From: FEB-7 sp963698265
Lineage (GTDB): Bacteria > Pseudomonadota > Gammaproteobacteria > Burkholderiales > Usitatibacteraceae
DNA length: 64,000 nucleotides
Assembly: GCA_963698265.1 (NCBI GenBank)
Contig: CAVOQC010000001.1
Span: 310,001 to 374,000, forward strand
Direction of reading: 5' to 3'
Positions 44,275-53,221 of the stretch are shown here, in pieces (positions within the stretch are counted from its first letter, which is position 1; each line of letters begins with the position of its first letter). The notes beneath the pieces are model-generated. The model saw nothing but the letters and a program-made list of their open reading frames with translations, had not been told where the DNA came from and did no database searches. Made by a program: the position numbers and the translations under genes.

Positions 44275-45752
44275 CGCGGCGCTCCCATCAGCGCCTCGGC
44301 GGCGCGCGCGGACGCCTCCAGGACCGGCCAGGCGAAGAGCCCCGCCGCGATCACCGCGGCGGTGAGCGCGAATGCCGGGACCGTCATGTCGGCCGGCGCC
44401 TCGCCCGGCTCCGGCGCGTCGGCGGGCGGCTCGCGGAAGTACGCGCACTCCACGAACTTCCAGACGTAGGCCACCGCCAGCAGCGAGCTCAGCAGCACCG
44501 CGCCCGCGATCCACCAGTGCCCCGCGCCGATGGCCGCGGCGACAAGCGCCCACTTGCTCGCGAAACCCGCCGTGCCGGGAACGCCGATGAGGCTCAGGCC
44601 CCCGAGCACGAACGCGAATGCGGTAAGGGGCATGGTCCGGCCGAGGCCCGCCACGCGGTCGAAGCCGGTTCCGCCCGCGCGCAGGGCGATGGCGCCTGCG
44701 AGCAGGAAAAGCGCTCCCTTGGTGATGCCGTGGTTGACCAGGTGCGCGACGGCCGCCGTGAGCCCCGGCGCCGACCCGAGGGAAATGCCGAGCGTGATGT
44801 AGCCGATCTGCGCGATGCTCGAGTAGGCGAGCAGCCGCTTCAGGTCCTTCTGCACGATCGCAGCCGCCGAGGCGATGAAGAGCGCGGCGACGGAAAGCAC
44901 GGCGAGCACCGGGCCGAGGGGCATGTCGCGGAACACGGCATCGACGCCGTATACCGAGAAGTAGATGCGCATGAGCACGTAGACCGCGACCTTCGTGGCG
45001 GTGGCCGCGAGGAACGCGGAGACCGCGGACGGCGCGAACGTGTAGGCGTTGGGCAGCCATGCGTGCAGGGGAAAGAGGGCGAGCTTGAGCCCCACTCCCG
45101 CGGTGATGAACGCGAGCCCCGCCACCAGCGGGCGCTTGTCCGGCACGTCGGCGAGCCGCGCGGCCATGTCGGCCAGGTTCAAGGTCCCCGTGGCGAGGTA
45201 GAGCAGGCCCACTCCGGTCACGTAGAGCGTCGCCCCGATGGTGCCGAGGATCAGGTACTGGTACGCCGCGGTGAGCGCGCGCCGGTTGCGCCCCAGCGCG
45301 ATCAGCACGTAGGTCGCAAGCGAGGAGACCTCGAGGAACACGAACAGGTTGAAGGCGTCGCCCGTGACCGCGATGCCCAGGAGGCCCGCGAGGCAGAGCA
45401 TCAGCAGCGCGTAGAAGAGATACAGGCGCTCCTGGCCGATTTCCGCCGAGACGCTTCGCCGCGCGTAGGGCAGGACCACGAGCGCGATCGCGCTCACCAG
45501 GAGCGCCACGAGGGCGTTGGCGGCGTCCACCCGGTACTCGATGCCCCACGGCGGCGGCCAGCTGCCGATCGCGTAGGAGATCGTGCCGAACTCGGTGGTC
45601 GCCAGGAGCAGCGCGGCCGACATCGCGAACGCGGCCGCGGAAGCCGCGAGGGCGGCGGCCCAGCCGAAAAAGCCGCTGCGCGTCATCACGATCACCGGCG
45701 AGGCGATCAGCGGGACGACGACGAGGAGGATGGGAAAGTGCTGGGAGAGCAA
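44271..45752 (-). CDS. Na+/H+ antiporter subunit D-like (MrpD), first copy
   Basis: A 493-residue NuoL/M/N-type subunit closest in pattern to MrpD/MnhD. It shows GVGLKLALFPLHAWLPNAY, SAFLAATATKVAVYVLMRIYF and KDLKRLLAYSSIAQIGYITL, with the conserved Lys residues present. The start is TTG 45752, 15 nt after the MrpC-like stop, with GGGAG-type sequence weak. It ends overlapping the second D-like subunit by 4 nt. Confidence 0.92.
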   Translation of the reverse strand: MLSQHFPILLVVVPLIASPVIVMTRSGFFGWAAALAASAAAFAMSAALLLATTEFGTISYAIGSWPPPWGIEYRVDAANALVALLVSAIALVVLPYARRSVSAEIGQERLYLFYALLMLCLAGLLGIAVTGDAFNLFVFLEVSSLATYVLIALGRNRRALTAAYQYLILGTIGATLYVTGVGLLYLATGTLNLADMAARLADVPDKRPLVAGLAFITAGVGLKLALFPLHAWLPNAYTFAPSAVSAFLAATATKVAVYVLMRIYFSVYGVDAVFRDMPLGPVLAVLSVAALFIASAAAIVQKDLKRLLAYSSIAQIGYITLGISLGSAPGLTAAVAHLVNHGITKGALFLLAGAIALRAGGTGFDRVAGLGRTMPLTAFAFVLGGLSLIGVPGTAGFASKWALVAAAIGAGHWWIAGAVLLSSLLAVAYVWKFVECAYFREPPADAPEPGEAPADMTVPAFALTAAVIAAGLFAWPVLEASARAAEALMGAPR

Positions 45753-45767
45753 GGCGCGGGCCGGCGT

Positions 45768-46124
45768 TCAGTCGTCTTTCGCGTCGGCTTCGAGGAGCTC
45801 GTCTTCCTCGACGGTGCCGTAGGCCTCGCGGATGCGCACGACGAGGGCGAGCCCGAGGGCGAGCGTGGCCACTCCCACGACGATCGCGGTGAGGATGAGC
45901 ACGTGCGGCAGCGGGTTGGAGTAGACCGTGAAGCGCTCCGCCACGATGGGGGCGGTGCCGCCGATCAGCTTGCCGGGGGCGACGTAGAGCAGGTACACGG
46001 AAGTCTGGAAGATGCCCAGCCCGACGAGCTTCTTCACGAGATTGCCGCGCGCGATGACGATGTAGAGCCCCGTCATCAGGATGAAGACCGTGGCCCAGTA
46101 GCTGAAGTGGCCGAAGAAGCTCAC
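45768..46124 (-). CDS. Na+/H+ antiporter subunit C (MrpC/NuoK-like)
   Basis: A 118-residue protein with three helices like NuoK/MrpC: FSYWATVFILMTGLYIVIARG, LVGLGIFQTSVYLLYVAPG and HVLILTAIVVGVATLALGLAL, then an acidic tail. The start is GTG 46124, overlapping the MrpB-like stop (GTGA). Confidence 0.93.
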   Translation of the reverse strand: MSFFGHFSYWATVFILMTGLYIVIARGNLVKKLVGLGIFQTSVYLLYVAPGKLIGGTAPIVAERFTVYSNPLPHVLILTAIVVGVATLALGLALVVRIREAYGTVEEDELLEADAKDD

Positions 46125-46549
46125 GAGCCGTCCTCGAGATCCCGCGCGCGGCCGGCGAAGAGGTAGAAGACCTTGAGCATGACGCCGCTCACGGTTATGC
46201 CGACCCCGGCTTCGACCCAGAAGATGCCGCGGAGCTGCCCGCCCACGGGGTCGCCGGCAAGGACGAAGTAGTCGAGGTAGTTGCCGCCGAGCACGATCCC
46301 GGCCACGCCCACGCCGGCGAAGACGAGCACGCCGAGTGCCACCATCGACTCGACCAGGGGCTCCGGCACGGCGCGGCGCGCCGCCGCGAGGCCGAAGATG
46401 ATGCCGTAGAAGATGACCGCCGCGGCGAACACTACGCCGGCCTGAAACCCGCCGCCCGGGCCGTAGTCGCCGTGGAACTGCACGTAGAGCGCAAAGACCA
46501 GCGCGTAGGGAATGAGGATCTTCCCGACGACGCGCAGGACGATGTCCAT
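46121..46549 (-). CDS. Na+/H+ antiporter subunit B (MrpB/MnhB-like)
   Basis: A 142-residue membrane protein matching MnhB. It has four helices and the signature FHGDYGPGGGFQAGVVFAAA. The start is ATG 46549, 2 nt after the stop of the MbhDE-like gene, and it overlaps the MrpC-like gene by 4 nt. Confidence 0.93.
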   Translation of the reverse strand: MDIVLRVVGKILIPYALVFALYVQFHGDYGPGGGFQAGVVFAAAVIFYGIIFGLAAARRAVPEPLVESMVALGVLVFAGVGVAGIVLGGNYLDYFVLAGDPVGGQLRGIFWVEAGVGITVSGVMLKVFYLFAGRARDLEDGS

Positions 46550-46551
46550 TC

Positions 46552-47100
46552 TCACGGCTTGTCCTCCTTCTCCCCCGGCCGGCGCCTTCGCAGCAGCGCG
46601 ATGACGCCGATCCCGGCGGTGAACACCACCGTGGTCTCGCCGAGCGTGTCGAAGCCGCGGTAGCTCGAGAGCACCGCGGTCACGACGTTGGGCACGCCGG
46701 TTTCCTTCGGCCCCTCCTGGAGGTAGCGCGGCGCCACGTGGCGATGCATGGGTGCTTCGGGATCCGAGAAGGCGGGCAGGCCGTAGGTGCCGTAGGCGAC
46801 GAGCAGGCCCGTCACCACGACGATCGCGAGCGGCACGGCCGAACTCGCCGAGGGCTTCATCTCGAGGCTGCCCACGAGGTGCAGCGCACCCAGGAGCAGC
46901 ACCGTCGAGATGCCCGCGCCCACGGCGGCCTCGGTCATGGCGACGTCGGCCGCGTCGAGGGCCGCGAGCGCCGTGGCCATGAGGAAGCTGTAGGCAGTGG
47001 TGAGGACCACGACCGCGAAGAGGTTGCGCTGGCGAACGACCGCCACGGCGACGGCGGCCATCATGGCGAGCAGCGCGGCGATGGCGCCCGTCTCGATCAT
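46552..47100 (-). CDS. Na+/H+ antiporter MbhD/MbhE-like subunit (equivalent of MrpA C-terminus)
   Basis: A 182-residue membrane protein with two parts normally found at the end of MrpA or as separate MbhD and MbhE. The first (~1-85) shows DAADVAMTEAAVGAGISTVL (DUF4040). The second (~85-182) has VTAVLSSYRGFDTLGETTVV, the MbhE motif. There is no large NuoL-like MrpA N-terminal domain in this gene. Its ATG overlaps the MrpG-like stop (ATGA). The arrangement recalls archaeal-type Mrp/Mbh modules. Confidence 0.9.
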   Translation of the reverse strand: MIETGAIAALLAMMAAVAVAVVRQRNLFAVVVLTTAYSFLMATALAALDAADVAMTEAAVGAGISTVLLLGALHLVGSLEMKPSASSAVPLAIVVVTGLLVAYGTYGLPAFSDPEAPMHRHVAPRYLQEGPKETGVPNVVTAVLSSYRGFDTLGETTVVFTAGIGVIALLRRRRPGEKEDKP

Positions 47101-47420
47101 TCCGCCTCCTTTTCGCGCCCGTCGCCGGTGGCGGGCTCCAGGCCGGACTCGTGGGCCGCCTTGGCGAGTGCATGGGTCGCCGTGGGACTCGCGAAGAAGA
47201 TGAGCGCGCCGAGTATCACCAGCTTGGCCGATGCCAGCGTGAAGCCCGCCAGCAGCATCAGCCCCACGAGCACGAGGCCGGCGCCCAGGGTCTCGATCAC
47301 GCTGGCCGCGTGCATGCGCGTGTAGAAGTCGGGCATGCGCACGAGCCCCACCGCCCCGATCACGCAGAAAACGCCGCCGGCGGTGAGCAGGACCATCGCC
47401 ACGATCTCGACCGGCGTCAT
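47097..47420 (-). CDS. Na+/H+ antiporter subunit G (MrpG/MnhG-like)
   Basis: A 107-residue protein with three helices and the MnhG signature VGLVRMPDFYTRMHAAS. It ends with a charged tail (GLEPATGDGREKEAE). ATG 47420 overlaps the MrpF-like stop by 4 nt, and its own stop overlaps the next gene. Confidence 0.94.
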   Translation of the reverse strand: MTPVEIVAMVLLTAGGVFCVIGAVGLVRMPDFYTRMHAASVIETLGAGLVLVGLMLLAGFTLASAKLVILGALIFFASPTATHALAKAAHESGLEPATGDGREKEAE

Positions 47421-47707
47421 CGCGTGTCCCCCTCCTCCAGCGTGCCTTCCTTGCCGAGGTCGCCCACGCGGAAGAACTTGAGCACCGCGATCGTCCCCAC
47501 GATGTTGAGCAGGCCGTAGACGAGGGCAAGGTCCGTGTACTCCGGGCGGCCCGTCAGGAACTCGAGCACCGCGAGGAGCAGCATCGCCACCGTTCCGATC
47601 GCGTTCACCGCGAGCGCCCGGTCGAAGAGCGTTGGGCCCAGGAAGGCGCGAGCGAGCGCAAGCGCCAGCGTGACGAGGAGCGCCACGATGACGGGCGCGT
47701 AGATCAC
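47417..47707 (-). CDS. Na+/H+ antiporter subunit F (MrpF/MnhF-like)
   Basis: A 96-residue protein with three helices and the MnhF pattern: FLGPTLFDRALAVNAIGTVA and YTDLALVYGLLNIVGTIAVL. The start is GTG 47707, in a GTGA overlap with the MrpE-like stop. Confidence 0.93.
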   Translation of the reverse strand: MIYAPVIVALLVTLALALARAFLGPTLFDRALAVNAIGTVAMLLLAVLEFLTGRPEYTDLALVYGLLNIVGTIAVLKFFRVGDLGKEGTLEEGDTR

Positions 47708-48177
47708 CGCGCGCCCTCGAAGCGGGTCACGCGCCGGTCCATGTCGCCCTCGGCGAGGCTCGCGGCGCCCTCGGCGGTGAGCGCGTGCACGAGGAAATCG
47801 TCCTGGCCGGCCAGGACCGTCACCGTGCCCGGGGTCAGCGTGATCGAGTTGGCGTAGGTCACGCGCCCCACGGCGGAGACCTGCGTGGGCTTCACGCGCA
47901 CGAGCACGGGGCTGATGGGGAGCTTCGGATCGACGATGATCTTCGAGACGTCCCAGGCGCTCTTCGCGATCTCCTTGAAGAGCCAGGGCCAGTAGACGAG
48001 GGCCGAACCGGAGAAGTCCACGGGGTGGCCCTCGGGGTCGACCACGTCGAGGCGCCGCGCGAAGGCGACGACGGCGATCGCGCTCACCGCGCCCGCGGCG
48101 AGCAGGAACGGCGTGAAGTACCCGGACAGCAGGATCCAGAAGACGAAAAGCGAGACGGCGGCGCTGACCTTGCGCAT
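47704..48177 (-). CDS. Na+/H+ antiporter subunit E (MrpE/MnhE-like)
   Basis: A 157-residue protein. Two N-terminal helices are followed by a cytoplasmic domain with KIIVDPKLPISPVLVRVKPT and YANSITLTPGTVTV, both typical of MnhE. The start is ATG 48177; the frame extends further, but the family begins here. It is the first gene of the antiporter operon, and a TAGAAT -10 candidate lies about 40 nt upstream. Confidence 0.93.
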   Translation of the reverse strand: MRKVSAAVSLFVFWILLSGYFTPFLLAAGAVSAIAVVAFARRLDVVDPEGHPVDFSGSALVYWPWLFKEIAKSAWDVSKIIVDPKLPISPVLVRVKPTQVSAVGRVTYANSITLTPGTVTVLAGQDDFLVHALTAEGAASLAEGDMDRRVTRFEGAR

Positions 48178-48215
48178 GGCGTTACCCGGGGGTGTGAGGC
48201 GTCGGCAGGTGCCCG

Positions 48216-48221
48216 ATTCTA
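48216..48221 (-). promoter_or_regulatory. Candidate -10 for the antiporter operon
   Basis: The minus strand reads TAGAAT in a GGTTAGAATCGGG context, 38 nt before ATG 48177, in the gap after lutC. There is no clear -35. Confidence 0.35.
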
Positions 48222-48262
48222 ACCACCGCGCCGAGGCGCGGTCCACCGGTTTCCCCCGCCGC

Positions 48263-48919
48263 TCAGGCGACGATCACCACGTGGACGCGGTAGGGCCCGT
48301 GGGCGCCGATGACGATCGTCTGCTCGATGTCCGCCGTGCGCGAGGGCCCGGAGACGAAGAACACGCTCCTCGGCGGCTCCCCGACCTCGCGGCGCAGGAG
48401 CGCGAAGGAATCCTCCATCGTGTCCAGCAGGCGCGCGGCGCGCACGATGCACAGGTGCGTCTCCGGCAGCAGCGCGGTGAGCTTGGGCATTTCCGGCGAC
48501 GAGATCAGCAGCGTCGTGCCGGTTTCCGCGATGGCGCAGAAGCAGCCCGTGAGGCCCGTCCTGTCCTGCGGCGTCGCCGGCCGGTCATCGAAGACGATGC
48601 CCGCGCCGGCCCAGTCGAGCCCGGCGAACTCGTGCCACCCCGCGAGCCGGCGTTCGAGCCCGCCTTCGGCGAGGTAGCGCGCGATCTCGGCCGGAACGTC
48701 GCTGTCGGAAGCCACGGTCGCATGCGTCGTTCCCAGCCGCTCGCACTCCTTGCGGAACTGCGCGAGGCGATCCGGCGCATGGGCGAACGGCGGCTGCGGC
48801 CCCACCTCGTGGCGGGCGACGGCCTCGCGCACGAGGGCCCGTTCCTGCTCGGTCGGCTCCACGCCGGGCCGCCCCTGGGCCTTGCGAATCCTCGCGAGGA
48901 TGTTTTCCCGGGCTCCCAT
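48263..48919 (-). CDS. lutC: Lactate utilization protein C (LUD domain)
   Basis: A 218-residue protein of the LUD/DUF162 family. It shows the N-terminal GARENILARIRKAQG and the AIAETGTTLLISS block characteristic of LutC/YkgG. LutA, LutB and LutC together oxidise L-lactate to pyruvate in an Fe-S dependent complex. It is the last of three genes and starts 6 nt after the lutB stop. A lactate permease gene is not seen nearby. Confidence 0.93.
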   Translation of the reverse strand: MGARENILARIRKAQGRPGVEPTEQERALVREAVARHEVGPQPPFAHAPDRLAQFRKECERLGTTHATVASDSDVPAEIARYLAEGGLERRLAGWHEFAGLDWAGAGIVFDDRPATPQDRTGLTGCFCAIAETGTTLLISSPEMPKLTALLPETHLCIVRAARLLDTMEDSFALLRREVGEPPRSVFFVSGPSRTADIEQTIVIGAHGPYRVHVVIVA

Positions 48920-48925
48920 GGCGCT

Positions 48926-50359
48926 TCAGGCCCCCTTCGACGCGCCGTCCGCGGCACGATCGCGCCTGCGGCGGTAGAGCTCGCGAAAGGTCTTGCCTTC
49001 GGGCGCCGGCATGTCGCGGCCCTTCGTCCACCCGTCGATCCCCGGCAGCGAATGGATGAGGCCGTCGCGGCCCCCCATCCATTTCGCGACGCGCGCGCCG
49101 GCCCCCGAGAGCAGCGCGTAGAGCCCCGGCCGGGTCACCGCGAATCCCCAGGCGGCGATCGCCATCCGTTCGGCCCAGGGCCTGAGCTTGCGGTCGAACT
49201 GCTGCTCGCGGAGCTTCCGCATGAGGTCGGGCAGCGGGATCTTCACCGGGCAGGCCACCGCGCACTCGCCGCAGAAGGTGGCGGCGTTGGGCAGGTCGCC
49301 CGCGTTCTCCAGGCCCACGTACACGGGGGTGAGGATCGATCCCATGGGGCCGGGATAGACCCAGCCGTAGGCGTGGCCGCCCACGTTCTGGTAGACGGGG
49401 CAGTGGTTCATGCAGGCTCCGCAGCGGATGCAGCGCAGCATTTCCTGCAGGTCGCTTCCGACGAGCTTTGTGCGCCCCGCGTCCACGAGCACGATGTGCA
49501 TCTGCTCCGGGCCGTCGACGTCGCCCGGCATCTTCACGCCCGTGGTGAGCGTGAGGTAGTTGGCGATCGTCTGCCCGATGGCCGAGCGCGGCAGCAGGCG
49601 GATCAGGGTCGCGAAGTCCTCCATCGTGCCGATCACCTTTTCCACGCCGGTGATCACGCAGTGGATGCGCGGAAGCGTGGTCACCATGTCCGCGTTGCCC
49701 TCGTTGGTGACCGTGAGCGTGGTGCCCGTCTCCGCGATGACGAAGTTCGAGCCGGACACGCCCATGTCCGCCGTGAGGAAGTGCTCGCGCAGCGCCTCCC
49801 GCGCCTCCCGCGTCATGGCCGGGATGTCGGTGAGCCGCGGCTTGCCGTGGGCGGCCACGAAGAGGTCCGCCACCTGCTCCTTCGACTTGTGCACGGCGGG
49901 GGCGACGATGTGCGAGGGCGGCTCGTGGGCGAGTTGCAGGATGTACTCGCCAAGATCCGTCTCCACCACCTGCATGCCGGCGGCCTCGAAGGCCTCGTTG
50001 AGGTTGACCTCCTCCGAGACCATCGACTTGGACTTCGTGACCTTCTTCACGCCGTTCTTCGCCGCGATGTCCACGATGATGCGGCAGGCCTCCTCGCCCG
50101 TCTCCGCCCAGTGCACGACCGCCCCGCGCTTCGTGGCGTTGGCCTCGAACTCGACCAGGTAGGCGTCCAGGTTCGCGAGCGCGCGGTCGCGGACGTTCGC
50201 GGCGTGCGTGCGCACCTCCTCCCAGACGCCGAACTCCGCGACGGCCTTCGCGCGGCCGTCGACGAACTTGCCCTTGGCCTTGCGCATGTTCGCCTGCAGG
50301 AGCTCGTCGCCGAGCTTCTCGGAGGCGCGCTGCTTGAAGAACATGGACTGGATCTGCAT
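48926..50359 (-). CDS. lutB: Lactate utilization protein B, Fe-S subunit
   Basis: A 477-residue protein. The LUD domain (residues ~60-300) carries VIAETGTTLTVTNEG. Two ferredoxin-type clusters follow: CIRCGACMNHCPVYQ and CGECAVACPVKIP. The C-terminal ~100 residues form the usual LutB extension. The length matches the family. The start is ATG 50359, 5 nt after the lutA stop. In the LutABC complex it relays electrons from lactate. Confidence 0.95.
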   Translation of the reverse strand: MQIQSMFFKQRASEKLGDELLQANMRKAKGKFVDGRAKAVAEFGVWEEVRTHAANVRDRALANLDAYLVEFEANATKRGAVVHWAETGEEACRIIVDIAAKNGVKKVTKSKSMVSEEVNLNEAFEAAGMQVVETDLGEYILQLAHEPPSHIVAPAVHKSKEQVADLFVAAHGKPRLTDIPAMTREAREALREHFLTADMGVSGSNFVIAETGTTLTVTNEGNADMVTTLPRIHCVITGVEKVIGTMEDFATLIRLLPRSAIGQTIANYLTLTTGVKMPGDVDGPEQMHIVLVDAGRTKLVGSDLQEMLRCIRCGACMNHCPVYQNVGGHAYGWVYPGPMGSILTPVYVGLENAGDLPNAATFCGECAVACPVKIPLPDLMRKLREQQFDRKLRPWAERMAIAAWGFAVTRPGLYALLSGAGARVAKWMGGRDGLIHSLPGIDGWTKGRDMPAPEGKTFRELYRRRRDRAADGASKGA

Positions 50360-50364
50360 CGCGC

Positions 50365-51087
50365 TCAGCCCTCGCCCGCGAGCACTTGCGCGAAGTGCAG
50401 GACCTTCGTGTCGCGGTCCCCCGTGCGGCGCAGCCGCCCCTCGATGTTCAGCAGGCACCCGAGGTCGCCGCCGACGACGGTGCCCGCCCCCGTGGCGCGC
50501 AGGGACTCGCACTTGTTCTCGCACATGCGCGTGGAGATGTCGCCCAGCTTGATGGAGAAGGTGCCGCCGAAGCCGCAGCAGCGCTCCGCATCCCCCATCT
50601 CCGCGATGCGGGCGCCCGCCATCTGCAGGAGGTAGCGCGGCTGCATCTTCACGCCCAGCTCGCGAAGCCCCGCGCAGCTGTCGTGGTAGGTGATCTCCCC
50701 GGCGAACTTCCCGGGCACGCTTTCGACCTTCAGGACCTCCACCAGGAACTGCGAGAGCTCGAACCACTTCGCCGCGAGCTTCTCGAATTCCGGCAGGTCG
50801 GGCTCGTCCCGGAAGAGGTCGTGGACCGTGGCGACCTTCATCTGCCCCGAGCAGGAGCCCGAAGGCGCCACGACGTAGTCGCAGTCGCGGAACTCGGAGA
50901 GCACCTTGCGCGCGAGCGTCTTCGCGATCTCGCGCCCGCCCGAGTTGTAGCCCGGCTGGCCGCAGCAGGTCTGGGACTCCGGAACGACGACTTCGCAGCC
51001 CGCGCCCTCGAGGATCTTCAGCGCCGCGAACCCGATCCCGGGCCGGGCGAGGTCCACGAGGCAGGTGACGAAGAGGCCGACTTTCAT
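50365..51087 (-). CDS. lutA: Lactate utilization protein A (CCG-domain Fe-S protein)
   Basis: A 240-residue protein with two cysteine-rich CCG domains: QTCCGQPGYNSG and ERCCGFGGTFS, as in heterodisulphide reductase subunit B and GlpC/LutA proteins. It is the first gene of lutABC. There is no Shine-Dalgarno before ATG 51087. CATAAT at 51094-51099 (minus strand) sits 6 nt upstream, so a leaderless transcript is possible. It is divergent from the enolase-superfamily gene. Confidence 0.94.
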   Translation of the reverse strand: MKVGLFVTCLVDLARPGIGFAALKILEGAGCEVVVPESQTCCGQPGYNSGGREIAKTLARKVLSEFRDCDYVVAPSGSCSGQMKVATVHDLFRDEPDLPEFEKLAAKWFELSQFLVEVLKVESVPGKFAGEITYHDSCAGLRELGVKMQPRYLLQMAGARIAEMGDAERCCGFGGTFSIKLGDISTRMCENKCESLRATGAGTVVGGDLGCLLNIEGRLRRTGDRDTKVLHFAQVLAGEG

Positions 51088-51093
51088 GGGTCC

Positions 51094-51099
51094 ATTATG
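51094..51099 (-). promoter_or_regulatory. Candidate -10 of a leaderless lutA promoter
   Basis: The minus strand reads CATAAT (5/6 match to TATAAT), 6 nt before ATG 51087, where no ribosome-binding site is seen. No clear -35. Confidence 0.3.
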
Positions 51100-51213
51100 C
51101 CCACAGTCGCACGCCCCGCCCGTGAACGTGGCTCACCACCATCCTGAAGCGGTTTCATCATCGGAGTTCCCCGCCCGGGCATCATGGCGGGAAGTCGACG
51201 AAGGGGAGTCGCC

Positions 51214-52293
51214 ATGGCAGGCAGCGTGATCCGGTCGCTCGAGGCACGAGCCGTAAAGGTCCCGATGGCGGAACCCCACCGCACCGCAAGCGGGGTCATC
51301 ACCGAATCCCCCCTGGTCCTGGTGGACCTCCTCACCGCCGAGGGCGTGCGCGGCCACGCGATCGTCTTCACCTACACCGCGATGGCTCTCGGCCCCGTCG
51401 CGGAGCTCGTGGCGAATCTCGCGCCCCTCGTCGCCGGCCGCGCGCTCGCACCGCAGGCGATCACGAACGAGCTCCTTGCGCGCTTCCGGCTCCTGGGCAC
51501 CCACGGGCTCCTGGGCATGGCTCTCTCCGGCATCGACATGGCCCTGTGGGATGCGCAGGCGCGTTCGGCGGGCCTGCCGCTCTGCGCCCTGATGGGGGCG
51601 AAGCCGCGTGCCATCCCCGCTTACGGCCCGGTCGGCTACGTGGGCGCGAAGGATTCGGCGCGCGTCGCGCAGGGGTGGGCGGCGCGAGGGCTCCCGGGGG
51701 TCAAGGCGAAGATCGGCTATCCCGATGTCCAGGAAGATCTTGCCGTCGTGCGCGCGATCCGCTCGGCCGTCGGACCGGACGTGGCCATTCTCGTCGACTA
51801 CAACCAGAGCCTCGCCGCCGGGGAAGCGCACCGCAGGCTCGAACACCTCGATGCCGAGGGCCTCGAATGGGTCGAGGAACCGGTGATCGCCGAGGACTAT
51901 GCGGGCATGGCGGGCGTCGCACGTTCGGCGGCAACACCGATACAGGCCGGGGAAAACTGGTGGGGCCCCCTGGAATTCGCCAAGGCCCTCGAGGCCGGCG
52001 CTTCGGACCTTTTCATGCCCGACCTCATGAAGGTGTTCGGCATCACCGGCTGGATCGAGATCGCGGCGCTCGCGGCCGCGCGCGGCGTTCCCGTCTCCAA
52101 CCACCTCTTCCCCGAGACCAGCGCCCACGCGCTCGCCGCCACGCCCACCGCGCACTGGCTCGAATACAACGACTGGTGGAATCCGGTCCTCGCCGAGCCC
52201 CTGGTGCTCGCCGACGGGCGGGCCACGGCCGCCGACCGCCCGGGCAGCGGCATCGAGTGGGACGAGGCGGCCGTCGCGCGATTCGCCGCCTGA
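51214..52293 (+). CDS. Mandelate racemase / muconate lactonizing enzyme family protein
   Basis: A 359-residue enolase-superfamily enzyme that abstracts the proton next to a carboxylate. Catalytic landmarks are the KxK motif in PGVKAKIGYP, metal ligands in ILVDYNQSL and EWVEEPV, and a His in VSNHLFPETSAH, consistent with the mandelate-racemase subgroup. Substrate specificity is open. The start is ATG 51214, with AAGGGGAG upstream. It converges with the LysR gene 4 nt away, so that regulator may control it (inference). Confidence 0.92.
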   Translation: MAGSVIRSLEARAVKVPMAEPHRTASGVITESPLVLVDLLTAEGVRGHAIVFTYTAMALGPVAELVANLAPLVAGRALAPQAITNELLARFRLLGTHGLLGMALSGIDMALWDAQARSAGLPLCALMGAKPRAIPAYGPVGYVGAKDSARVAQGWAARGLPGVKAKIGYPDVQEDLAVVRAIRSAVGPDVAILVDYNQSLAAGEAHRRLEHLDAEGLEWVEEPVIAEDYAGMAGVARSAATPIQAGENWWGPLEFAKALEAGASDLFMPDLMKVFGITGWIEIAALAAARGVPVSNHLFPETSAHALAATPTAHWLEYNDWWNPVLAEPLVLADGRATAADRPGSGIEWDEAAVARFAA

Positions 52294-52297
52294 AAGC

Positions 52298-53182
52298 CTA
52301 GAAGACGGTCGCGCGGATCCAGTCGCAGAATGCGCGCACGACCGGGCGCGTCGCATCGGCTTCGCCCACAACGAGGTAGTAGGCGTTGGGCGAGGCCGCC
52401 TCGATGGGCGAGAGCCGGACCACGGCACGCGAATCGAGCCACGCGCGATGCAGCACCGAGCGGGCGAGCGCGATGCCCTGCCCCTGCGCCGCCGCTTCCA
52501 CCAGCATGCCCAGATCGTTGAACAAGGGGCCGCCACCGGGCTCCGCGGCATCGATGCCCGCGGCCGCGAACCAGATCCGCCACTTGTCGCGCGGATTGCG
52601 CAACAGCGTCGAGCCCGCGATGTCGACCGGGGTGATCGCGCCGCTCGGCGAAAGGCCCCTCGCAAACGCGGCGCTCGCCACGGGAAAGACGCTCTCGCGG
52701 AAAAGCCTCTCCGATTCCATGCCCGGGAAACGGCCGTCGCCGAACCGGATCTCCACATCGGCCTGCGCGCCCTTGACTTCCGAAAACGGAATGGAGAGCG
52801 AGAACTCGATGTCGATCGCCGGATGCGCCGCCCGGAATGCCGCCAGCCGCGGCACGAGCAGCTGGCGCGCGAAGGTCGGCGGCGAGACCAGGCGCAGGCG
52901 CTCCCGGTCGCGATCGCCGATGCGCGGCCTCGCCAGGCGCGCGAGCCTGTCCAGCGCCTCCCGCACGTCCTCGAGGTAGCGCGTCCCCGCGATCGTGAGT
53001 TCCACGCGCGGGCCGCGTCGTGCGAACAGCGATTCGCCGAGGCTCTCCTCGAGATTGGCGATGCGGTGGCTCACCGCCGAGGGAGTGATGCTCAGCTCGG
53101 CCGCGGCGCGCGCGAAACTCGCGTGGCGCGCGCAGGCCTCGAACGCGAGGAGCAGGTGCAGCGGGGGAACCGCGGAGCTCAT
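52298..53182 (-). CDS. LysR family transcriptional regulator
   Basis: A 294-residue LysR-type regulator. The N-terminal winged helix-turn-helix reads HASFARAAAELSITPSAVSH, as in GcvA-like members, and is followed by the linker helix and a periplasmic-binding-like effector domain (residues ~95-290). It is convergent with the enolase-superfamily gene. The genes around it differ in function, so the target is uncertain. Confidence 0.92.
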   Translation of the reverse strand: MSSAVPPLHLLLAFEACARHASFARAAAELSITPSAVSHRIANLEESLGESLFARRGPRVELTIAGTRYLEDVREALDRLARLARPRIGDRDRERLRLVSPPTFARQLLVPRLAAFRAAHPAIDIEFSLSIPFSEVKGAQADVEIRFGDGRFPGMESERLFRESVFPVASAAFARGLSPSGAITPVDIAGSTLLRNPRDKWRIWFAAAGIDAAEPGGGPLFNDLGMLVEAAAQGQGIALARSVLHRAWLDSRAVVRLSPIEAASPNAYYLVVGEADATRPVVRAFCDWIRATVF

Positions 53183-53221
53183 GTCCGAATCCCGGCCGAA
53201 CGCGGCCGCGATTCGCCCGTG

